In this document: in pieces, positions 1 through 6,631 of the stretch
Layout of the letters: each line of letters begins with the position of its first letter
Position numbering within the stretch: the stretch's first letter is position 1
Assembly: GCA_020347545.1 (NCBI GenBank)
Contig: CP070731.1
Location: 1,321,976 to 1,334,947 of the forward strand
Length of the DNA stretch: 12,972 nt
Direction of reading: 5' to 3'
Source of the DNA: Flavobacteriaceae bacterium
GTDB taxonomy: Bacteria; Bacteroidota; Bacteroidia; Flavobacteriales; Flavobacteriaceae
Made by a program: the position numbers and the translations under genes
The notes under the pieces: generated by a model
Told to the model about the DNA's origin: nothing
What the model saw: the letters and a program-made list of their open reading frames with translations, nothing else
Databases searched by the model: none

Positions 1-533
1 CAGCAGAAGAGTTGGCATTCAGCAAATTGGTGTATACTCCTAATGTATATACAGCATCGATTGAACTTGAAAATGGTGAAAAGTTTGAAGCTATTTTGCA
101 AGACATTCAGTTTCATCCGGTGTCGGATAAAATTTTGCATATCGACTTCTATCAACTTCATAAGGACAAAGAAGTTACTATGGAAATCCCTGTAAGACTT
201 ATTGGAAATGCTCCTGGTGTTATGGCCGGTGGAAACTTACGTTTTCCTTACAGAAAATTAAAAGTTAGAGCTATCCCTGCAAATCTTCCGGATTTTATCA
301 ATGCGGATATTTCAAATCTTAAAATTGGTGACAAATTATACGTAACTGAGTTGACGTCAGATGAATATTCTATTCTTCACCCTGAGAATACGGTTGTTGC
401 TCAGGTAAGAGTTTCTCGATTAGTTGTTGAAGCTGAAGGAGAAGATGAAGATGAAGACGAAGCAGCTGAAGGTACAGAAGGTGCAGAAGGTGCAGAAGCA
501 TCTGCTGAAGAAGGAGCTCCAGCCGCTGAATAG
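1..533 (+). CDS. rplY: 50S ribosomal protein L25/general stress protein Ctc, 5' truncated by window edge
   Basis: L25 binds 5S rRNA in the large ribosomal subunit; this is the long, CTC-type form with a second beta domain. The reading frame is open from the first base (in-frame residues before the first TTG are A-E-E), so the gene starts outside the window and the TTG at 12 is not its start. Roughly 60 N-terminal residues appear to be missing, judged from the family. The visible part carries the typical sequence around DIQFHPVSDKILHIDFYQL (end of the 5S-binding domain) and the C-terminal domain with PVRLIGNAPGV and ADISNLKIGDKLYV. The last 35 or so residues are a low-complexity Glu/Asp/Ala/Gly tail, common in Bacteroidota L25. 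The pair rplY-pth is a usual neighbourhood. It is followed at once by a strong terminator, so it probably ends its transcript. Confidence 0.95.
   Translation, partial: AEELAFSKLVYTPNVYTASIELENGEKFEAILQDIQFHPVSDKILHIDFYQLHKDKEVTMEIPVRLIGNAPGVMAGGNLRFPYRKLKVRAIPANLPDFINADISNLKIGDKLYVTELTSDEYSILHPENTVVAQVRVSRLVVEAEGEDEDEDEAAEGTEGAEGAEASAEEGAPAAE
471..497 (+). repeat. Three tandem 9-bp units in the acidic tail of rplY
   Basis: Three successive 9-base units with the form GGTRCAGAA encode Gly-Thr/Ala-Glu repeats (GTE, GAE, GAE). Just upstream (441-458) lie three GAAGAY hexamers encoding Glu-Asp. The units stay in frame, so copy-number change would lengthen or shorten the acidic tail without breaking the gene. 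Confidence 0.75.
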
Positions 534-553
534 TATCAATTAAATTGAATTAT

Positions 554-589
554 AAAAAAAGCTTTTCGAAATTCGAAAAGCTTTTTTTT
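554..589 (+). terminator. Intrinsic terminator after rplY
   Basis: A near-perfect inverted repeat: left arm AAAAAAAGCTTTTCG, five-base loop AAATT, right arm CGAAAAGCTTTTTTT, directly followed by one more T. The stem of about 15 bp with a terminal U-tract, 20 bases after the rplY stop, is a textbook rho-independent terminator. Because both flanks are A/T runs, it could in principle work in either direction, but only rplY reads into it with a transcript that needs ending. Confidence 0.9.
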
Positions 590-596
590 ATCTTTA
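589..596 (+). promoter_or_regulatory. Possible -7 promoter element for pth, overlapping the terminator end
   Basis: TATCTTTA matches the Bacteroidota -7 consensus TAnnTTTG at all but the last position. A -33-like TTCG lies at 565-568, 20 bases upstream and inside the terminator stem. Transcription would then begin at about 601-603. That places the ATG at 601 at or before the transcript start and favours the ATG at 658 as the working start of pth. The match is one base short and the -33 box is weak, so this is a suggestion only. Confidence 0.4.
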
Positions 597-600
597 GAAC

Positions 601-1224
601 ATGAATTTCCTAAAAAATCTTCTCGGTATTTTTCGGCCGGGAAAATATGAGGTTGATATGAAAAAATTTCTGATTGTAGGACTGGGTAATATTGGAAAAA
701 AATACCATAATACCCGTCATAATATTGGATTTTCAATACTTGATCATCTGGCAAATAAAGAAGGAACAACTTTTGAAACCAAAAAACTGGGTGATATAGC
801 CAGATTCAGGTACAAAGGAAGAACCTTTATTCTGCTTAAGCCGAATACCTTTATGAACCTCAGTGGAAAGGCGGTCAATTACTGGCTCAGGATCGAAAAT
901 ATTCCTTTAGAAAATCTTCTTGTGATAACGGATGACTTAAATCTTCCGTTTGGTACCATTCGTTTAAAAGGTAAAGGAAGTGCAGGGGGCCATAATGGGT
1001 TGACCAATATCAATGAAGTCCTTCAAACTCAGAATTATGCCAGGCTCAGGTTTGGAATTGGCAACGAATACAGCAAAGGGCGTCAGGTTGACCACGTACT
1101 TGGTAGCTGGAACGAGGACGAATCGGCTTCAATTGAAGAACGGATCGACAAGTCATCAAAGGCCATTACCTCCTTCGCGCTTGCAGGGCTTGCAAATACG
1201 ATGAACACCTTTAACGGAAAATAA
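601..1224 (+). CDS. pth: Peptidyl-tRNA hydrolase
   Basis: Hydrolyses the ester bond in peptidyl-tRNA released from stalled ribosomes, recycling tRNA in the cytoplasm. From the ATG at 601 it has 207 residues. Family marks are FLIVGLGN (catalytic-site Asn30), NTRHNIGF (catalytic His40), LLKPNTFMNLSG, VITDDLNLPFG (Asp111) and GSAGGHNGL (Asn132). Starting at Met20 (base 658) would give 188 residues, the normal length of bacterial Pth, and these residues would fall at 11, 21, 92 and 113, almost exactly the E. coli numbering. The 19-residue extension is basic and hydrophobic; similar extensions are annotated in other flavobacteria, as far as I recall. I keep the longer start, but the shorter one is at least as likely. 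The stop codon directly abuts the stop codon of the convergent glmS. Confidence 0.95.
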   Translation: MNFLKNLLGIFRPGKYEVDMKKFLIVGLGNIGKKYHNTRHNIGFSILDHLANKEGTTFETKKLGDIARFRYKGRTFILLKPNTFMNLSGKAVNYWLRIENIPLENLLVITDDLNLPFGTIRLKGKGSAGGHNGLTNINEVLQTQNYARLRFGIGNEYSKGRQVDHVLGSWNEDESASIEERIDKSSKAITSFALAGLANTMNTFNGK

Positions 1225-3078
1225 TTACTCCACCGTTACCGATTTAGCTAAATTTCTTGGCTGGTCAACGTTACAATTACGCATAACAGCAATATGGTAT
1301 GAAAGTAGCTGCAATGGAATAGTTGTCAATAAGGGAGAAAAGGCTTCTTCCACCTCAGGTATTTCAATCACATGATCTGCAATTTCCTTAACGGTTACGT
1401 CACCCTCGGTAACAACCGCAATAATCTTACCTTTTCGTGATTTAATCTCCTGAATATTGCTAACTACCTTTTCATAATGCCCTTTGCTTGTGGCAATCAC
1501 CACAACAGGCATTCTGTCATCGATCAAAGCAATAGGACCGTGTTTCATCTCGGCAGCCGGATATCCTTCGGCATGGATATAGGAAATCTCTTTTAATTTA
1601 AGCGCTCCTTCAAGAGCAACGGGGAAATTATATCCTCTACCTAAATACAAACAATTGCTTGACAACAAATATTCTTTGGCAATTTCCTTAACCTTCTCAT
1701 CAATTTGTAACAGTTGTTGAACTTTATCAGGTATACGCTCCAATTCCTGAAGATGTAATCTGTAATCTGCACTTGTCATTGTCCCTTTGGCACGAGCAAG
1801 TCTGAGGGCCATCAATAACAGCACTGTAATCTGGGTTGTAAAAGCCTTCGTTGAAGCAACTCCAATTTCAGGACCGGCATGTGTATAGGCACCTGAATCA
1901 TTTTCTCTTGCAATGGAAGATCCTACCACATTACAAATTCCAAATACAAAGGCTCCTTTGGACCTTGCCAGTTTAATGGCAGCCAGGGTATCAGCCGTTT
2001 CACCCGACTGGGAGATGGCAATAACAACGTCCCTCTCGGTAATAACCGGGTTTCTGTATCTGAATTCAGAGGCATATTCAACCTCAACAGGGATTCTTGC
2101 AAATTCCTCAAAAATATATTCTCCAACAAGTCCTGCATGCCATGAAGTTCCACATGCCACCACGATGATCCGGTCGGCATTCAGGAATCTTTTCATGTTG
2201 TTTTCTAATCCGGAAAGTTTTATGATTGCCTCATCAACCAGCAGTCTACCCCTAAAGGTATCCGTAATTGCCCTTGGCTGTTCGTGAATTTCTTTAAGCA
2301 TAAAATGCTCGTATCCACCTTTTTCAATCTCCTCAAGATTCAGTTTCAATTGCTGAATATTCGCATCGATCAAACTATCATCAAGTATCTTTCGAACTCG
2401 GACTTCTCTTCCTCTTTTTATTATGGCCAATTCCTCATCTTCCAGGTAAATGGCATCCTTGGTATATTCAATAAACGGAGAGGCATCCGAAGCAATAAAA
2501 AATTCCTCAAAGTCTTTACCAACTCCTATTGCAATAGGGCTTCCAAGTTTCGCCACAACAATCTCATCCGGTTTTGCCTTGTCAAAAACGGCAATGGCAT
2601 AGGCTCCTATAACCTGGTTAAGGGCAATTTGAACCGCTTTTCCCAGCTTTACTCCTTCTGATGTTTTTATTTCCTCAATCAGGTTCACCAACACTTCTGT
2701 ATCGGTATCACTGTGGAACTCATATCCTCTGCTTTGAAGTTCTTGTTTAATGGTATCGTAATTTTCGATGATTCCATTGTGAACAATCACAAGATTCCCC
2801 GATTGCGATGTATGAGGGTGAGAATTCGTATCGTTTGGTACTCCATGAGTTGCCCATCGTGTATGGCCCACACCTACGAATCCTGATTCCGGGATCTCTT
2901 TTTGAACTTTTTCTTCAAGGCTGGATACTTTTCCTTTGGTTTTCGAAAGATTGATCTCATTCCCATCAAAAAGCATCACTCCGGCACTATCATAGCCACG
3001 ATATTCCAGTCTCTTCAATCCATTGATAATAATAGGATACGCCTCTCGGTAACCAATATAACCGGTAATTCCACACAT
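1225..3078 (-). CDS. glmS: Glutamine--fructose-6-phosphate aminotransferase (isomerizing)
   Basis: Makes glucosamine-6-phosphate from fructose-6-phosphate and glutamine, the first committed step to UDP-GlcNAc for peptidoglycan and LPS. The start is fixed by MCGITGYIG: Met is removed and Cys2 becomes the N-terminal nucleophile of the glutaminase domain (about 1-225), with HTRWATHG at 72-79 and HNGI at 100-103. Two SIS domains follow: CGTSWHAG at 309-316, SQSGET at 356-361 and STKAF at 409-413 in the first; the second ends in the conserved DQPRNLAKSVTVE. The loop AEGYPAAEMKHGP (503-515) is typical. The length of 617 residues is normal and no residue looks damaged. It is the last gene of the leftward group after DUF4270, with a 109-base leader containing a terminator-like hairpin. 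No glmS ribozyme fold was recognised. Confidence 0.98.
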   Translation of the reverse strand: MCGITGYIGYREAYPIIINGLKRLEYRGYDSAGVMLFDGNEINLSKTKGKVSSLEEKVQKEIPESGFVGVGHTRWATHGVPNDTNSHPHTSQSGNLVIVHNGIIENYDTIKQELQSRGYEFHSDTDTEVLVNLIEEIKTSEGVKLGKAVQIALNQVIGAYAIAVFDKAKPDEIVVAKLGSPIAIGVGKDFEEFFIASDASPFIEYTKDAIYLEDEELAIIKRGREVRVRKILDDSLIDANIQQLKLNLEEIEKGGYEHFMLKEIHEQPRAITDTFRGRLLVDEAIIKLSGLENNMKRFLNADRIIVVACGTSWHAGLVGEYIFEEFARIPVEVEYASEFRYRNPVITERDVVIAISQSGETADTLAAIKLARSKGAFVFGICNVVGSSIARENDSGAYTHAGPEIGVASTKAFTTQITVLLLMALRLARAKGTMTSADYRLHLQELERIPDKVQQLLQIDEKVKEIAKEYLLSSNCLYLGRGYNFPVALEGALKLKEISYIHAEGYPAAEMKHGPIALIDDRMPVVVIATSKGHYEKVVSNIQEIKSRKGKIIAVVTEGDVTVKEIADHVIEIPEVEEAFSPLLTTIPLQLLSYHIAVMRNCNVDQPRNLAKSVTVE

Positions 3079-3103
3079 ATTTATTTGAGTATTTAGTTCA
3101 TCT

Positions 3104-3162
3104 AAAAAACGAAAAACCTGACAATCTATTGTAAAGGCTGAGAACTCCTTTGAACTGTCAGG
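3104..3162 (-). terminator. Terminator-like hairpin with U-tract between DUF4270 gene and glmS
   Basis: On the - strand, CCTGACA (3162-3156) pairs perfectly with TGTCAGG (3123-3117). Inside, AAAGG (3151-3147) can pair with CCTTT (3137-3133) around a nine-base loop. The right arm is followed at once by TTTTTCGTTTTTT, a U-tract with a CG interruption. The hairpin lies about 26 bases after the DUF4270 stop and about 39 bases before the glmS start. It may end the upstream transcript or act as an attenuator in the glmS leader. The internal bulge makes it weaker than the rplY terminator. Confidence 0.6.
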
Positions 3163-3187
3163 AATATTATTCGACGAAATTATGTAA

Positions 3188-4813
3188 TTATTTTGAATAA
3201 AACATTTCCAATTTTATCCTTTTTTCGTTGCTCTTTGGCTTATTTCCGTGCAAAATAACACCTTTTGGAATCCAGTTCCAGTCTTTAATGGTGGTATCCC
3301 GGACGGCCCCTTGAGGAAAATCAGTATTTACAAGGTTTTTTAAGGCCAGTCTTGACATTGCGATAGGGTCATCACCTTTCAGCGCTCTGTTCATGAATTC
3401 AGTAATCCGGAATTTATATTTCTCCGGATTTCCTTCATCATCATATTCCAGTTCTCCGCCGAATACATCTGCACCGTATCTGAAACTGTAGAAATCATCA
3501 ATGAACGAATTGAAATCATACTTGTATAATAGCAATCGGGTTGGAATTTCTCTTTGATCCCCATCTAAGTAAAACACAAGGTTTGCCTCATTGATCAAAA
3601 AGTTTTGCTGCCTAAGATAATCTACCGTTTCCTCATCTAAAACCTCAAGAATAATCTCAGATCCTGCGGCTCCCTGAAGGTATAATTTCGCTTCGCCTGT
3701 ATCAGTATCCGGATTCGTAAGAGGCCTCTCTATAGCTGAACCGGCATAATTTCTAATATATTTAGAGGTTCGGACCCCACCTAAATTATATCGCTGAGCC
3801 TGTTTGGTTTTGACAATCACATTTTCTTCACCGTTAATTCCGTTGCCATTCAGATCCTCATCATCACCTTCATCCGTCTCCACCTCATTTGTGTAATAAA
3901 TGGTCATAGCTCCATTTGAAACCTGAAGGTTTAAAAGAGCCCCATCAAAGCCTTCCGCCTCAATATACAAGCCTCTGAAGTAACGTACAAAGTTCCCGTT
4001 ATTTTCAAAATCGAATGGGTTGTCATGATCCACAAACCTTTCTTTAAAGAATTGCTCATCCAAATCAAATTTTATCGAAGGAGCAGCAGCTTCTGTTTTG
4101 ATGGTATCTATGTCGTCCACTGTGGAAGGATCACCATCCAAATATCGTCTTTCAACGTACAAAACCGTATCATTTCGGTTTGGCTTGAATTCTCCGGAGA
4201 AAAGTTCATCTTTTAATATATATTCCTTGTCAGAGTAATACGACTTGGGTTTTGTCGGGTCATCTGGGTCCAGCGAATTTAAAAAGGTACCTAATTCAAA
4301 AACAGCAATCTGATATTCAAGATCTTCGTTTCCATAAATTGAATCCAAAGTGAAATTGGGAACCTGAAGGGTATCTCCTCCTTCATTAAATATTGGCAAA
4401 CCTGTATCAGGATCAACAGCACCTTGGTCGCCATCCCTGGTGGCAAAATAGGGAATATCCAAAACGACTCGGTCAATGATGGCATTATCTCCAAAATCAG
4501 CACCCGTTAAAGGAAGCAAAACCTGAGAGATCAAATCACTGTTCATTGTCCCGAAGTTCATATCTGAATTGACTCCCAAAAGGCCCAAAGGAGCATTTAG
4601 CTGTGCATTTTCAGGTTCATTGTTATCTACTCTTGAAGAGTCAATATTCCGATGGTAGGCGATAACCTCAAAAATGGAATCCCCAACATCAAAGGGTCGT
4701 TGTCCCGTAAGATCAACGGCAATATCTTCAAGATCCTTTTCACACGCTACGATTCCGAGTAAAAATATCAATCCTAAACCAATATTTTTAAAAATGGCTA
4801 TTCTTTTAAACAT
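3188..4813 (-). CDS. DUF4270 family lipoprotein
   Basis: An envelope lipoprotein of unknown function, from a family largely confined to Bacteroidota. Its 541 residues begin with a short basic stretch, a hydrophobic signal segment (about 8-23) and the lipobox IVAC, giving lipidation at Cys24. The following residues, EKD, are acidic, as often seen in lipoproteins exported to the surface in this phylum; the location is inferred. The mature part reads as beta-rich (alternating hydrophobic strands such as IIDRVVLDIPYF and LYIEAEGF), with many Asp/Asn turns and one acidic Asp/Asn/Gly loop near residues 313-330. The family assignment rests on the N-terminal pattern (lipobox, then 'D.T....FDVGDSIF', then 'LLG..N...FG') and on its usual position between the short glycogen-synthase-like gene and glmS. 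It lies 30 bases after the upstream gene, so it is probably co-transcribed with it. Confidence 0.85.
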   Translation of the reverse strand: MFKRIAIFKNIGLGLIFLLGIVACEKDLEDIAVDLTGQRPFDVGDSIFEVIAYHRNIDSSRVDNNEPENAQLNAPLGLLGVNSDMNFGTMNSDLISQVLLPLTGADFGDNAIIDRVVLDIPYFATRDGDQGAVDPDTGLPIFNEGGDTLQVPNFTLDSIYGNEDLEYQIAVFELGTFLNSLDPDDPTKPKSYYSDKEYILKDELFSGEFKPNRNDTVLYVERRYLDGDPSTVDDIDTIKTEAAAPSIKFDLDEQFFKERFVDHDNPFDFENNGNFVRYFRGLYIEAEGFDGALLNLQVSNGAMTIYYTNEVETDEGDDEDLNGNGINGEENVIVKTKQAQRYNLGGVRTSKYIRNYAGSAIERPLTNPDTDTGEAKLYLQGAAGSEIILEVLDEETVDYLRQQNFLINEANLVFYLDGDQREIPTRLLLYKYDFNSFIDDFYSFRYGADVFGGELEYDDEGNPEKYKFRITEFMNRALKGDDPIAMSRLALKNLVNTDFPQGAVRDTTIKDWNWIPKGVILHGNKPKSNEKRIKLEMFYSK

Positions 4814-4843
4814 GAACTATTCTTGTATGTTAAAGCAATTTTA

Positions 4844-5653
4844 TTATAAAACTTTGTTGAGATAAAAGTCGGAATATGCCTCTGAAAATTCTTCAAGCGG
4901 CTGGTAATCCAAAACAGGTATTTCAAGGTTTTCAATAACCTCTGAAATTTCCTCGCTTAACTCCTCACTTCCTTTAATTACGGCATCCGAATTTTCTATG
5001 GCAACTTTAACAAAACTGTTTCCATTGCCCACGGCAAAAGATTCCAGTTTCTCCTCGGCTATTTGATCAAACTTAATTTTTTCAATTAGCTCATTACTGC
5101 TTAAGACTCCTGAATTCTGGTAATTAAACGCTGAAGTTACTATTTTACTGTCAGCAAAAAGTGGGTCATTTTTGTAGTATTCTCTTAAATATAAAGGCAA
5201 AAGGGAAGCCATCCAACCATGAACATGAATGATATCGGGTGACCAGTTAAGTTTTTTGACTGTTTCCACTACGCCTTTGGCAAAAAAGATTGCTCTCTCG
5301 TCATTATCCGGAAACAGTTTTCCTTCTTCGTCAGTAAACACAGCCTTTCTTCTAAAGTATTCCTCATTATCGATAAAGTAAACCTGCATCCTTTCTTTAG
5401 GCAATGATGCTACTTTGATAATCAATGGCATATCCATATCATTGATGATCAGATTCATTCCTGACAATCTGATAACTTCATGCAACTGATGTCTCCTTTC
5501 ATTGATCACTCCAAATCTCGGCATGAACATCCTAATCTGCGCACCCTGACTGTGCATCTCCTTTGGAACCTCAAAAGCCATTCTTGACACTTCAGTTTCA
5601 GGTAAATAGGGGGTTAATTCTGACGAAATATAAAGGATTCTCTTATCTTTCAT
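4844..5653 (-). CDS. Short glycogen/starch synthase-like protein (GT5 N-terminal domain only)
   Basis: At 269 residues it covers only the N-terminal catalytic domain of GT5 starch/glycogen synthases; full enzymes have about 470-500 residues with a second GT1-type Rossmann domain. Visible homology: RILYISSELTPY at 5-16, corresponding to the usual 'SEVAPFAKTGG', YFIDNEEYF at 92-100, DNDERAIFFAKGVVE at 117-130, and DIIHVHGWMASLLPLYL at 140-156 (usual 'DVVHAHDW'). The ADP-glucose-binding KTGG motif is absent; the site reads LPETEVSR. The end is a clean stop and the tail (LDYQPLEEFSEAYSDFYLN) resembles other short members of the family, so this is a settled one-domain form rather than a recent truncation. 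Genuine glycogen synthase activity is unlikely; the true function is unknown. It is the first gene of the leftward group and diverges from panC. Databases usually label it 'glycogen/starch synthase'. Confidence 0.85.
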   Translation of the reverse strand: MKDKRILYISSELTPYLPETEVSRMAFEVPKEMHSQGAQIRMFMPRFGVINERRHQLHEVIRLSGMNLIINDMDMPLIIKVASLPKERMQVYFIDNEEYFRRKAVFTDEEGKLFPDNDERAIFFAKGVVETVKKLNWSPDIIHVHGWMASLLPLYLREYYKNDPLFADSKIVTSAFNYQNSGVLSSNELIEKIKFDQIAEEKLESFAVGNGNSFVKVAIENSDAVIKGSEELSEEISEVIENLEIPVLDYQPLEEFSEAYSDFYLNKVL

Positions 5654-5677
5654 TTATCATTCTATTTTGGATCGGTG

Positions 5678-5685
5678 CAAAATTA
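5678..5685 (-). promoter_or_regulatory. -7 promoter element for the leftward GT5-like/DUF4270 group
   Basis: Read on the - strand this is TAATTTTG followed by C, an exact match to the Bacteroidota -7 consensus TAnnTTTG. It lies 24 bases upstream of the ATG at 5653, giving a predicted leader of about 18-20 bases. A -33 box is poor; the best candidate is TTCG (plus positions 5705-5708), 19 bases upstream. Confidence 0.55.
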
Positions 5686-5717
5686 CGAAAATATATGCGA
5701 AATTCGAATTAAAATCT

Positions 5718-5725
5718 TAAGTTTG
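5718..5725 (+). promoter_or_regulatory. -7 promoter element for panC
   Basis: TAAGTTTG is an exact match to TAnnTTTG and lies 30 bases upstream of the panC ATG, so the predicted leader is about 25 bases. No good TTG -33 box is visible at the usual spacing. Together with the leftward element at 5678-5685 it makes a compact divergent promoter, with the two -7 boxes 32 bases apart. Confidence 0.55.
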
Positions 5726-5755
5726 ACGCGGTAATTAACAATATTTAACGTCTCC

Positions 5756-6598
5756 ATGGAGGTTTTTAAAACCATAAAATCTCTTCAGCAAAGTCTCAAG
5801 GGACTCAGCCAAAATAAAACAGTTGGCCTTGTTCCGACCATGGGTGCACTTCATGAGGGTCATTTGTCTATTATTGACAGGGCTAAAATGGAAAATGACA
5901 TTGTCATTGCAAGTATCTTTGTAAACCCCACCCAGTTTGATAAAAAAGAAGATCTTGTCAATTATCCCAGCACCCTGGAGTCTGACCTCAAAGCTTTGGA
6001 AAAAAGGGGTTGTGATTTTGTTTTTACACCCACAACTGAAGAAATCTACCAAGGGGACACAGTAGCAGAATCATTTGATTTTAAAGGGCTTGACAAAGAA
6101 ATGGAGGGAAAGTTCAGAACCGGTCATTTTGACGGTGTAGCCACCATTGTGAAGAAGCTTTTTATGATCACCTCTCCGAACAAAGCCTATTTTGGGGAGA
6201 AAGATTTTCAACAACTTCAGATCATCAAACATATGGTTAAATCAGAAGGAATAAATATCGATATTGTTCCGGTTGAAATCTTCAGGGAATTGGATGGGCT
6301 TGCAATGAGTTCAAGAAACACGCGTCTGAATGAAGCGCAGCGAAAGGCCGCCCCGGAGATCTACCAGACGCTTTTAAAAGGTAAAAAGCTCTTTCAACAA
6401 GGTGACCTTGAAAAAGTTAAAAGTTTTGTTAAAAATGAGCTTATTCAGAACAAAGAATTGTCTCTTGAGTATTTTGAAATTACTGATAATGAGAGCCTTA
6501 AGCCTGTAAAAATTCTGGACCCATCTACTAGTTACAGGGCTTTTATTGCCGTTTTTGCCGGTGATGTAAGATTAATTGACAACATAGCCCTAAATTGA
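5756..6598 (+). CDS. panC: Pantothenate synthetase
   Basis: Joins pantoate and beta-alanine with ATP to form pantothenate, the precursor of coenzyme A, through a pantoyl-adenylate intermediate in the cytoplasm. The 280 residues match the family length. Signature motifs are PTMGALHEGH (27-36, the HIGH-type nucleotide-binding motif), SIFVNPTQF (53-61), GHFDGVATIV (123-132), FGEKD (146-150) and the KMSKS-like loop MSSRN (184-188). All expected active-site segments are present. It heads the rightward group, followed 33 bases later by panD, which supplies its beta-alanine substrate. The ATG at 5756 gives the usual N-terminus and has no strong Shine-Dalgarno, as is normal in this phylum. Confidence 0.98.
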   Translation: MEVFKTIKSLQQSLKGLSQNKTVGLVPTMGALHEGHLSIIDRAKMENDIVIASIFVNPTQFDKKEDLVNYPSTLESDLKALEKRGCDFVFTPTTEEIYQGDTVAESFDFKGLDKEMEGKFRTGHFDGVATIVKKLFMITSPNKAYFGEKDFQQLQIIKHMVKSEGINIDIVPVEIFRELDGLAMSSRNTRLNEAQRKAAPEIYQTLLKGKKLFQQGDLEKVKSFVKNELIQNKELSLEYFEITDNESLKPVKILDPSTSYRAFIAVFAGDVRLIDNIALN

Positions 6599-6607
6599 GT
6601 AACTTTG
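6576..6607 (+). promoter_or_regulatory. Candidate promoter for panD at the end of panC
   Basis: TAACTTTG (6600-6607), followed by C, is an exact TAnnTTTG -7 element, and TTG at 6576-6578 lies 21 bases upstream, within the 17-23 range reported for Flavobacterium promoters. The -33 box sits inside the last codons of panC. The predicted start is at about 6612-6614, leaving a leader of about 20 bases before the panD ATG at 6632. panD and the genes after it could therefore be transcribed independently of panC. Confidence 0.6.
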
Positions 6608-6631
6608 CACCGTTAATTTTTTAAGTGAATA

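Noticed and set aside
12..14. TTG as start codon of the first gene
   Set aside because: The frame is open to the left edge and the preceding residues A-E-E fit L25, so the gene is cut by the window and TTG12 is an internal Leu codon.
536..769. A 77-codon - strand frame covering the rplY terminator and the start of pth
   Set aside because: It runs through the terminator hairpin and the conserved pth N-terminus in antisense, with a low-complexity translation; not a gene.
1913..2661. Two open frames of about 125 codons each on the + strand inside glmS
   Set aside because: They lie fully opposite a well-conserved enzyme gene, and their translations resemble no protein family; they are antisense shadows.
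3079..3187. glmS ribozyme upstream of glmS
   Set aside because: That element is known mainly from Firmicutes, and nothing in this 109-base region resembles its core; only the simple hairpin with U-tract can be supported.
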